7,887 nucleotides of DNA from Bacteroidales bacterium (GTDB lineage Bacteria > Bacteroidota > Bacteroidia > Bacteroidales > UBA12077), in NCBI GenBank assembly GCA_030635365.1, contig DAOVYZ010000152.1, positions 1 through 7,887 on the forward strand, given 5' to 3'. The notes beneath the pieces are model-generated. The model was given only the letters and a program-made list of their open reading frames with translations, searched no databases and was not told where the DNA came from. This document shows positions 1-7,100 of the stretch, piece after piece. How positions within the stretch are numbered: the stretch's first letter is position 1; each line of letters opens with the position of its first letter. The position numbers and the translations under genes are program-made.

Positions 1-128
1 CCGTAAAAGAAGAAGTTAAAGCATGGTGTAAGTCAAGAAATAATATGAACGCAAAAATAAACTGGCAGTTTACGACAAAGGATGCTAGAATAAAATTAAA
101 AACACTCTACCCGAAACTTGAAGCTTGA
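1..128 (+). CDS. IS630-family transposase, C-terminal fragment (5' end outside window)
   Basis: This frame is open from the window edge (first full codon at 3) and stops at TGA 126-128, giving 41 residues. It holds the family's characteristic C-terminal block: an acidic start (VKEEVKAW), then INWQFTTKDARIKLKTLYPK just before the stop. IS630 transposases normally end this way, with a W-x-F-T-T-x-D-A-R-I-K-L-K-x-L-Y-P pattern. The enzyme is a DDE-type transposase that cuts and pastes its element into TA sites. The catalytic Asp/Glu residues lie upstream of the window, so activity cannot be judged. No frameshift is visible in the part seen. Confidence 0.85.
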   Translation, partial: VKEEVKAWCKSRNNMNAKINWQFTTKDARIKLKTLYPKLEA

Positions 129-138
129 CTTGACACTA
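1..138 (+). mobile_element. Right end of an IS630-family insertion sequence
   Basis: The window opens inside an IS630-family (Tc1/mariner-like) element, recognised by its transposase C-terminus. Only the right end is present; the left end lies before the window. IS630 elements insert at TA dinucleotides. The first TA after the transposase stop is at 137-138, and from 139 onward the DNA reads as a T9SS sorting domain, so I place the boundary at 136-138. The stretch CTTGACACTA (129-138) is then the outermost part of the terminal inverted repeat, which would overlap the transposase 3' end. This boundary is inferred, because the matching left repeat cannot be seen. Confidence 0.65.
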
Positions 139-318
139 GTGGAAATATATAATAATTCAGGTAAAAAGTTATACTCCATTCAAAAATTGAATCAACCCAA
201 AGGCTATTATAGCAAACCTATTACTTCAAAAGAAATAGGCAATCAACTTGGGATATTTCATATCAGAATTATAATTGGAGGAGAATCCGTTTCAAAAACA
301 GTAATTCGGGGAGAGTAG
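139..318 (+). pseudogene. Truncated T9SS (Por) C-terminal sorting domain, remnant of a secreted protein gene
   Basis: About 60 residues ending at TAG 316-318 match the latter two thirds of a type A T9SS sorting domain. They begin with the strand VEIYNNSGKKLYS, pass through an NQLGIFHIRI segment (the usual GiYfvri-like strand), and end in a KTVIRGE tail. In intact proteins this domain sits at the extreme C-terminus, directs export across the outer membrane, and is cleaved off. The usual upstream part (an NPxxG-type motif and first strand) and any cargo domain are missing. Instead the DNA passes directly into the IS630 end, in a different frame from the transposase. A TTG at 118 could serve as a start, but it lies inside the transposase gene, so I read this as a broken gene tail rather than a small protein. 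The cargo protein cannot be identified. Confidence 0.7.
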
Positions 319-349
319 GTTTCATTATTATTCGTTTTCTATTAATTTA

Positions 350-373
350 AGGAATTACTATAAATTAATTCCT
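350..373. terminator. Perfect 8-bp inverted repeat between convergent genes, possible terminator
   Basis: AGGAATTA (350-357) and TAATTCCT (366-373) are exact reverse complements separated by 8 bases. The hairpin spans the dgt stop codon (358-360) and lies where the leftward operon and the rightward T9SS remnant converge. On the plus strand a T-rich stretch (TTATATTTTT) follows, as in a factor-independent terminator. On the minus strand no T-run follows. The stem is AT-rich and short, so a terminator role is tentative. Confidence 0.35.
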
Positions 374-1695
374 GTTATATTTTTGTATAAATCAACAGCA
401 TACAAGTCTGTCATGCCCGACACAAAATCTACGACGGATGCTGCTTTTTTATAAAATTCAACCCCTTCGATCTCGAACTGAGAAGGTATTATTGAGAGTA
501 TTTTCTTTGAATATTTACTGTCAGGATGTAATATTGCCGAAATAAACTCATCTAGCAGAGTCCCTAATATATTAAATCCTGTTAATTCAATTTTAACTAC
601 TGAAGGGTGATCATAAATATCATTAATAGCTACGGTTTTACAAATATCAAAAGCTTCTTTGCTTTTCCCTTCCATTCCTTTAATAAGGCTCTTATTATAG
701 TTCCCCTCTAAAATTGTTTCTTGATTTGCTATAAATACCTGAGCAGTTTCATTAATTAATTTTCCAATTACAGAAGCTCTTAGATATGTAACTTGTTCAT
801 TTATATCAGTAACCTCTTTAAATGTTTCTTCTTTATCTTTATAAAACTTTTTATCGTCCTGCTTATCAAAAAACCCAAGTAAAAGATCAAAAGTAGTTTG
901 TGTATCAAGTATTTTTAATTTATGAGCATCTTCAATATCCATAATTTCATAACAAATATCGTCTGCTGCCTCAACTAAAAAAACTAATGGGTGTCTTGCG
1001 TAACATAATGGTTCATTACTCAATTTCTTTAAATCTAATTCACTAGCAATTTTTAAGAAGGTTTCTTTTTCTGATTGAAAATAACCATATTTTTTTCTGC
1101 CTTGCATCATTGCATCTGAACCATAAGGGTATTTTATTAATGTTGCCAGTGTCGTATATGTAAGGGCAAAACCACCGGAACGCCTTCCTTTAAACTGATT
1201 TGTCAGAAGTCTTAAAGCATTTGCATTACCTTCGAAATGAGTTAAATCAATCCATTCATTTTTTGTAACAACTGATTTTATTTTTTTACCATTTCCTTCC
1301 AAAAAATAGTTTGATATTGCTTCCTCCCCGGCATGCCCAAAAGGCGGATTACCCATATCATGAGCCAAACATGCTGCGGATACAATAGATCCTAATTCGT
1401 TCAAAATATCCTTGTTTTCTATATCTCTCCTTTTCTGAAGAGCTACCATGACAAGATTCGCCAATGAACGGCCAACACTTGCTACTTCTAAACTATGAGT
1501 AAGCCGGTTATGGGCAAATATGCTTCCGGGCAATGGAAATACCTGTGTCTTGTTTTGCAACCTTTGAAAGGGTGATGAAAAAATTATGCGGTCATAATCT
1601 CTTTGAAATTGTGAACGTATTTCTCCTGTATTTTTTATTTCCCGATTTTCTAATCCAAACCGTTTAGCCGATAGTAACTTATCCCACTGCATCAT
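358..1695 (-). CDS. dgt: dGTP triphosphohydrolase (HD-domain dNTPase)
   Basis: A cytoplasmic HD-superfamily enzyme that hydrolyses dGTP, and in some relatives other dNTPs, to the deoxynucleoside and tripolyphosphate, limiting the dNTP pool. The 445-residue protein carries the full family signature. It has an N-terminal R-D-Y-D-R-I-I-F-S-S block with FQRLQNKTQV (residues 32-52) and NRLTHSLEV, with metal-ligand H67. It also has AHDMGNPPFGH, with H112-D113, then HFEGNAN at 153-159, where His and Glu are catalytic in Escherichia coli Dgt, and EAADDICYE, with D245/D246. No key residue is missing. Length is somewhat shorter than E. coli Dgt (about 505) and fits the shorter Bacteroidota form. Translation starts at ATG 1695; a second ATG follows immediately, and either gives the conserved W-x-K-L-L-S-A-K-R start. 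It is the last gene of the leftward operon, 17 bases after the VIT1 fusion gene. Confidence 0.93.
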   Translation of the reverse strand: MMQWDKLLSAKRFGLENREIKNTGEIRSQFQRDYDRIIFSSPFQRLQNKTQVFPLPGSIFAHNRLTHSLEVASVGRSLANLVMVALQKRRDIENKDILNELGSIVSAACLAHDMGNPPFGHAGEEAISNYFLEGNGKKIKSVVTKNEWIDLTHFEGNANALRLLTNQFKGRRSGGFALTYTTLATLIKYPYGSDAMMQGRKKYGYFQSEKETFLKIASELDLKKLSNEPLCYARHPLVFLVEAADDICYEIMDIEDAHKLKILDTQTTFDLLLGFFDKQDDKKFYKDKEETFKEVTDINEQVTYLRASVIGKLINETAQVFIANQETILEGNYNKSLIKGMEGKSKEAFDICKTVAINDIYDHPSVVKIELTGFNILGTLLDEFISAILHPDSKYSKKILSIIPSQFEIEGVEFYKKAASVVDFVSGMTDLYAVDLYKNITGINL

Positions 1696-1712
1696 ATCAA
1701 AATCTTAATTAT

Positions 1713-2591
1713 TTAAATGTCTACTTTCAGGAATACCCTGATTAAATATCCTATTCCAAATGTAAATGCAGCAACTCCCATACTTATTACAAACATTTCC
1801 CAGAATCGCTTTTTAAAATTCAGGCCTTTAGCAACTGATATATAATAATTGAAAAATAATATTACCAATACTGCAAATGCCATTGTTAATCCTAAACACA
1901 TAAAATAGTTTGCAAATAAAAAATAAGGCAGAATCAATATTATTACCGTAAAAATATATGCTAAACCCGTATAAAAAGAGGACGATAATGCATTCTTACC
2001 ATTCCCTTCCGATTTAGTAGACAAATACTCTGATGCAGCCATTGAAAAAGAAGCCGCAATACCGGTTATCAACCCCGCTATTGCAATTAGCCGCGTATTC
2101 TGTAAAGCAAATGTTAAGCCTGCTAATGTCCCTGTTAATTCAACCAATGCATCATTTAGTCCTAAAACAATTGATCCCACATAATCTAATTTCTTCTCTT
2201 CCAACATCCCTATTAATTCGGCTTCATGAGTATCTTCATCTTCAACAATTTGCCTGGCTTCCGGTATAAATTCACATGCTTTTTTATATGCTTCCTGAGC
2301 TCCTGACTCTCCTCTTTCCATTAATTTTATTCCAAACGTAATTCCAAAAACTCGCGCAATCCAGTAAAATTTAAATATTTTCCACTTGTTTGGTTTTATA
2401 TCTTTGCCACTATATTCTTTCCAAAACAGATAATGGCGCATTTCGTCATCCCCGATTTTTTGAAGCAGTTCTGCATTTTTTTTATTGTTAACTCTTCTTG
2501 ATAATCTTGAATATATATAATATTCTGTTATCTCATTCTTCTGAAATTCACATATCTGTTTTATTTGTCCTGCTAAAAGATTTTTTTTCAT
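1713..2591 (-). CDS. Ferritin-like domain-VIT1/CCC1 fusion, probable iron/manganese transporter (MbfA-type)
   Basis: A 292-residue inner-membrane protein with two parts. Residues 1-130 form a rubrerythrin/ferritin-like four-helix bundle with candidate di-iron ligands: E20 or E23, E50-x-x-H53 (DDEMRH), E92/E95, and E119-x-x-H122 (EDEDTHE). Residues 135-290 form a VIT1/CCC1-type membrane domain with the signature GLNDALVELTGTLAGL (144-159) and MAASEYLSTKSE (184-195). It has about five hydrophobic helices, near 144-165, 168-185, 208-228, 232-252 and 266-288. VIT1/CCC1 proteins move Fe2+ or Mn2+ out of the cytosol. The same fusion (MbfA in alphaproteobacteria) exports iron and protects against peroxide, with the ferritin domain probably sensing or binding metal. 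The direction and metal here are inferred from those relatives. It sits mid-operon, 26 bases after the PagL-like gene and 17 before dgt. No strong ribosome-binding site is visible, as is common in this phylum. Confidence 0.85.
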   Translation of the reverse strand: MKKNLLAGQIKQICEFQKNEITEYYIYSRLSRRVNNKKNAELLQKIGDDEMRHYLFWKEYSGKDIKPNKWKIFKFYWIARVFGITFGIKLMERGESGAQEAYKKACEFIPEARQIVEDEDTHEAELIGMLEEKKLDYVGSIVLGLNDALVELTGTLAGLTFALQNTRLIAIAGLITGIAASFSMAASEYLSTKSEGNGKNALSSSFYTGLAYIFTVIILILPYFLFANYFMCLGLTMAFAVLVILFFNYYISVAKGLNFKKRFWEMFVISMGVAAFTFGIGYLIRVFLKVDI

Positions 2592-2617
2592 AATACATTC
2601 TTAAATTATTGTAAAAC

Positions 2618-3706
2618 TTAAAGTGACAAGCCTAACAAAACATGAAAACTATCGGCAATATCACCATGAGTTTTTAAAGTTACTCCTCCTATTATAAATT
2701 TTGATAATTTATATGTCAAAGAATAACGTTGGTAAAAATACTCTTTTCTATAAGGAGCATAAAAATATGTCCCCCAATATTGTGAAAAATCAAATTTACC
2801 AAAAAGTAAATGATGTCCAACTAAACCAGATATTTGCTGATGATCATCAATTAAATCTTTTCTATAAATTTCTTCCTTTGCACTTCCATCATATAAATAC
2901 TCAAGCCCTATACTTAACCCATTTACCTTACTTATTGTTCTGCCCATTAAACCATATATCCCAAATAAAAAAGTATTTTTTTCTTCGAAATATTGATTTG
3001 AAGAAATTTTTTTCACCATCCCAAACAAGTATACTTTAAAAAAATATTTGGGTATAAACTCTACTTTTTCTCTTTCAGGGAATTTTATCTCGCCTGATGG
3101 ATAATAATTTAGCCCAAGTCCAAACATCGGAAAGTTCATTCCATAATTTGGTTGTTTTATGCTCCCGTTAGAAATATGATTATATTTTGAAAAAAATACT
3201 AAACTATATTTATTACTTAATTTGTAATAAGCATTTAAATCCAAATGTACTATAAAGCTAAAATGTGTAGAAAAAAAAGTGTTTTCAGAATTGTTAATTT
3301 CATCGTAAATACGGTCTAAATATGAAATACCAACTCCCATCCTTGATGAAAGTTTTAAATTATCAAGCCTGATAAAAAAAGGCTCTGCAAAACCAATTAC
3401 ACTATATGAACTACCTACTATTTTAGGGTTATTGTAATTAACATATAAAAAGGAAATTCCTGCTTTCGAATAACAATTGCATTGGCTCCAACTTTTATCT
3501 TTCAACAAAAACCTTGAATATTCGAACTCTAAACCGAAAGGATTTGTGTGAGTTAAATGTTCAACTTTACTCGAATGAGGCAATATTACTCCGTATTGTG
3601 GTTTTAAAGAGTAACTGGCAGGATTTTTGCTCTCATTTTGCCCCCACAATAATTTATATTGGCTTAAAAGTAATACAGCCGCTAATATTAAATATCTAAT
3701 TATCAT
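2618..3706 (-). CDS. Outer-membrane acyloxyacyl hydrolase / PagL-like lipid A deacylase
   Basis: A 362-residue predicted outer-membrane beta-barrel. Residues 1-22 are a signal peptide (hydrophobic core YLILAAVLLLS, likely cut near G22-Q23). Alternating hydrophobic/aromatic strands follow throughout. The PagL signature is at 175-191: Y-N-H-I-S-N-G, then KQPNYGMN. H177 and S179 match the catalytic His and Ser of PagL, which removes the 3-O acyl chain from lipid A. The acidic third member found in Pseudomonas PagL is not obvious; the residue at the equivalent distance from the Ser is N191. The protein is about twice the length of proteobacterial PagL. The extra C-terminal half ends with a TLKTHGDIADSF segment (343-354) that I associate with the longer Bacteroidota members annotated as acyloxyacyl hydrolase. 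It is the promoter-proximal gene of the operon. Substrate and activity are inferred. Family assignment is fairly secure; exact chemistry is less so. Confidence 0.75.
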   Translation of the reverse strand: MIIRYLILAAVLLLSQYKLLWGQNESKNPASYSLKPQYGVILPHSSKVEHLTHTNPFGLEFEYSRFLLKDKSWSQCNCYSKAGISFLYVNYNNPKIVGSSYSVIGFAEPFFIRLDNLKLSSRMGVGISYLDRIYDEINNSENTFFSTHFSFIVHLDLNAYYKLSNKYSLVFFSKYNHISNGSIKQPNYGMNFPMFGLGLNYYPSGEIKFPEREKVEFIPKYFFKVYLFGMVKKISSNQYFEEKNTFLFGIYGLMGRTISKVNGLSIGLEYLYDGSAKEEIYRKDLIDDHQQISGLVGHHLLFGKFDFSQYWGTYFYAPYRKEYFYQRYSLTYKLSKFIIGGVTLKTHGDIADSFHVLLGLSL

Positions 3707-3781
3707 ATCTGATTAATTGATTCTTCAATCATATTACTCCACCAAATAATACTCCCATCAAGTATAATATTTCTATTAATA

Positions 3782-3789
3782 CAAAGTTA
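3782..3789 (-). promoter_or_regulatory. Candidate -7 element for the leftward PagL-VIT1-dgt operon
   Basis: Read on the minus strand this is TAACTTTG, an exact match to the Bacteroidota -7 consensus TAnnTTTG. It lies 75 bases before the ATG at 3706, implying a leader of roughly 70 bases. There is no clean TTTG/TTG -33 element at the expected distance, only a weak GTTTTAC-like stretch (3811-3817 on the plus strand). The call therefore rests on one element in AT-rich DNA. Confidence 0.35.
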
Positions 3790-3812
3790 GTGTTCTAAAA
3801 ACAATATTTGTA

Positions 3813-3866
3813 AAACCTATTACTAGAAAAGTTTTTAATAATTTAAACTTTATAAAAACATAGGTT
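3813..3866. repeat. Nested AT-rich inverted repeat with AACCTAT/ATAGGTT arms
   Basis: The outer arms AACCTAT (3814-3820) and ATAGGTT (3860-3866) are exact reverse complements. Two alternative inner pairings compete: AAAGTTT (3828-3834) with AAACTTT (3845-3851), or GTTTTTA (3831-3837) with TAAAAAC (3853-3859). The latter runs directly into the outer 3' arm. A third AACCTAT copy, in direct orientation, is at 4019-4025. The element lies just upstream of the leftward promoter candidate, so an operator is possible, but chance is not excluded in such AT-rich DNA. Confidence 0.35.
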
Positions 3867-3960
3867 CTAACGATAAATTAAACTATTTCCAGCACAAATT
3901 TAATTTTGTAAACATTTTTTGTTCCTTTTATTTTCATTAAATGAAGAAGGGAAAAACACA

Positions 3961-3991
3961 TTGCCATTAACAGTTTTGAATACTAAGTTTG
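3961..3991 (+). promoter_or_regulatory. Candidate Bacteroidota promoter for the hybrid kinase gene
   Basis: A TTG at 3961-3963 (-33 element) is followed 20 bases later by TAAGTTTG at 3984-3991, an exact match to the -7 consensus TAnnTTTG. Both the motif and the spacing fit the sigma-70-type promoters of this phylum. Transcription would start near 3998, leaving a leader of about 105 bases before the kinase ATG. Confidence 0.5.
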
Positions 3992-4086
3992 GTTAATTTA
4001 GTTAAAAAAATGTTCGCAAACCTATTAATGGTGATTTTTTTGTTTCATAATTTTTGCTTTATTTGCATGTTAATGTGTTAATGAAC

Positions 4087-4093
4087 AGAGGAG
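4087..4093 (+). promoter_or_regulatory. Purine-rich ribosome-binding site for the hybrid kinase
   Basis: AGAGGAG ends 10 bases before the ATG at 4104. Such a Shine-Dalgarno-like sequence is unusual in this window, where the other genes lack one. It supports ATG 4104 over the ATG at 4081, which is out of frame. Confidence 0.5.
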
Positions 4094-4103
4094 AGCGGGT
4101 AAT

Positions 4104-7100
4104 ATGGACTCAGAACAAAGACTGAAAAATAAAACAATTTTTGCAGTAATGCTTGTGCTGCTTGTTTTATGTGCTATATATTTTTCCTTAGGACTAAGGA
4201 ATCAAAAAATATATATCGATTGGCAGGTACAAAAAGATAATGAAATAGTCAATATAGAAATTAAACATTTGTTATATACAACAAATCAATTGTATAGAAA
4301 CAAGATTCATTATTTCATTAATAATCCCGATATCAAAAAAGAATTTTACTCAAACGATATTGAATCGCTTTATCAGAAAGTATTTCCCTATTATACTGTA
4401 CTTAAATCTGAAGATCCATATCATTTTGAGGTTAATTTTTATTCAAAAGATAATATTTTGATCCTGGATATGGAAACAGGCCCGGGAAATCAAAACAAAA
4501 TAGCAAACAAAAATTCTTTGGTTACAAAAGTTAATGAAATACAACATAAAGAAAGTGGATTTGAATTTGCGAACTCTTTACTTTATTATAAAATGGTTGA
4601 GCCTATAATATATAATGGAGAATATATTGGTTGTGTAGAATTTGGGATTCGAGAAAATGAAGTAATTGAACATATAACTAAAGAATTTGAGATTTTAGTT
4701 GCCAGTGTTTTTAACGCTAAAAATATTGAAAAACACTACTATGAAAATTTTAAATCTTCGATTTCAATTGATAATTATTTAGTTCATTCAATTTTTGAAA
4801 AAGAAAATTTTAAAAATTTGTTAAATGCTAACCAAGGACTTAAACAAGGGAAGTTTAGTTATAATAATAAATTTTTCTTTTTAAGTTTTATTGAAGTTGA
4901 AAATAATTTACGAAATACAGGCTTAGAAGGAGTTGTTTATATCAAAGATATTTCTGTATTGCAAAATCAGTTTCACGCAACACTTTATAGGTCTCTTTTA
5001 ATTATTTTGTTAATTCTTGCCACTACTTTTATTATTCTCCATTTCTCTTTTAATTCATTAATATATAAGATTTTTAATCTGCAAGATTCTATAGATAAAA
5101 GACTTGCTAAAAAGACAAAAGAAATTGTCAAGACCAATGAAGAGCTAAATCAAATATTTAATACTACCGGTAATAGTATGCGATTAATTGGAAATGACTT
5201 TAAAGTTCTTCGAATTAATAGAGCATTTACTATGCTTTCAGGCATTAGTAAAGAAGATGCCGAAGGGAAAAAATGTTACGAAGTATTTCCGGGGCCACAT
5301 TGCCATACCAATGAGTGCCCGTTAAATTTAATTAAAAATGGAGAGGAAAGAATAGAACAATACATCAAAAAGAAGAATAAACATGGCAAGATTATTCCGG
5401 GTGTTTTAAGTTCAGTTGCATTTAAAGGGCAAAATGGGGAAATACTGGGTATTATTGAAGATTTTAAAGATATTTCAAAACGAATTGAAGTTGAAGAGGC
5501 TTTAAAAAGGACTGAACAACAATTTTCAACTTTTATGGATAATTTGCCATTAGGTGTCTTCATAAAAGATGAAAATTTAAAAGCAGTATATCTGAACAAA
5601 CAAATGAATCAGGTATTTTCAAATGAACAATATAAAAATAAAACCCCTGAGGAATTATTCCCTGAAGAATATGCCAAACGAGTTATTGAAGAAGATAAAC
5701 GAGTATTAAATGGTGAAGTTCTTGTTGTGGAACATCAATTACCCGATAGCTCTGGAAATTTACAAACTTACCAGGCACACAAATTTAGATTCAGGGGAAT
5801 TGATAATTCATGGCAAATTGGAGGGCTTTCGTTAAATATAACCGAAAAGGAAAAAACCGAATTACAGTTAAAAATACTTTCAAATGCAATACACCATTCT
5901 CCCGCATGTGTTATCATTATTAATTTAAAAAGAGAGATTCAGTATGTTAATCCTCGTTTTACAAAAATAACAGGTTATAATCCAGAGGAAGTTATTAATA
6001 AAGAAATTAGCATTTTAAACCCTGAAGATAATTCTGCAAGTATTTACCAAAACATTCCTAAGGTAGTTTTATCAGGAAAAGAATGGCAAGGGGAATTTCA
6101 ACACTTAAAGAAAAATGGAGAAAAGCATTGGGAACTAGCCTCTATATCGCCTGTTAAGAATGATAAAGGAAAAATAACGCACTTTGTAGTAATATCTGAA
6201 GACATAACTTCGAGAAAGAAAACAGAAAAAGAACTAATTGATGCAAAAGAAAAAGCGGAAGAATCTAATCGCTTAAAAACTGCTTTCCTTGCTAATTTAT
6301 CACATGAAATCAGGACTCCCATGAATGCCATAATAGGTTTTTCTAATTTGTTGCTTGACCAAGACATATCATATGAAGAAAAAGTAAAACTTAAAAACTT
6401 AATAAACGATAATAGTCAAAATTTATTAAAACTTATCGGTGATGTAATTGATATATCAAAGATTCAATCTGGGAATATCGATATTCATAAATCCACATGT
6501 TTCGTTAATAAATTACTTTTAGACCTTTATGTATCTTTTAGCATAAAAATTGAAAATGATGACAAAAAAGATATCCATCTTACAATGCATAAAGGTTTGC
6601 GGGATAAAAACTTTTCAATTAATACGGATCCAATAAGATTAAAACAAGTTCTATTTAATTTAATAGAGAATGCTATAAAATTTACCAAAAAAGGATTTGT
6701 AGAATTCGGTTATACTTTAATTAAAAAGGAAAATAAAATTCAGTTTCATGTTATTGATTCAGGGATAGGTATTTCAAGTGAGAAATTTGATATGATTTAT
6801 GACCTTTTCAGACAAGCCGATGATTCATTTACAAGAGAATACGGAGGAACCGGTATTGGATTGACAATTGCTAAAAAGATTGTAGCTCACCTAAATGGTA
6901 ATATATGGGTCCAGTCTACCCCAAACCAGGGAACAAATATCTATTTTACATTACCGCTTGAAATTAAAGAAACTGTGCCGGAAAAAGTAAAAGAAAAAAC
7001 CGATAATATATTTGATTGGAATAATAAAGTAGTATTAGTTGCTGATGATGTTATAGTTAATTATAAGTTATTTGAAGAAATACTAACTCCAACAAAAGCT

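Larger units (their letters stand above)
3707..4103. other. Non-coding region between divergent genes
   Basis: These 397 bases separate the leftward PagL-like operon from the rightward kinase gene. No reading frame in them resembles a gene. They hold a candidate promoter for each direction, an AT-rich nested inverted repeat around 3814-3866, and a 10-base direct repeat (AAACCTATTA at 3813 and 4018). The predicted kinase leader is about 105 bases long. I see no recognisable riboswitch, tRNA or small-RNA gene. Confidence 0.7.

Noticed and set aside
358..1695. Dgt as part of an anti-phage dNTP-depletion system
   Set aside because: Some dGTPases act in defence, but this one has the standard housekeeping motifs and lies beside envelope and metal genes, with no defence partner nearby.
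2033..2269. Open frame on the plus strand within the VIT1 fusion gene
   Set aside because: It is antisense to a well-supported membrane-protein gene and shows no domain or plausible start context.
2701..3039. 112-residue plus-strand frame inside the PagL-like gene
   Set aside because: Antisense to a gene with a signal peptide and catalytic motif. Its composition looks like a reverse-strand shadow of a beta-barrel.
3514..3699. Short plus-strand frame near the start of the PagL-like gene
   Set aside because: It lies antisense to the signal-peptide region and has no recognisable features.
3707..4103. Riboswitch or small-RNA gene in the divergent intergenic region
   Set aside because: No GC-containing conserved stems or known aptamer motifs are visible; the only pairings are AT-rich and lie upstream of the predicted transcripts.
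5276..5599. Minus-strand frame inside the kinase gene
   Set aside because: It overlaps the PAS1-PAS2 coding sequence, which has clear domain support.
6098..6367. Minus-strand frame across the PAS3-HisKA junction
   Set aside because: It is a shadow of the conserved kinase core on the other strand.
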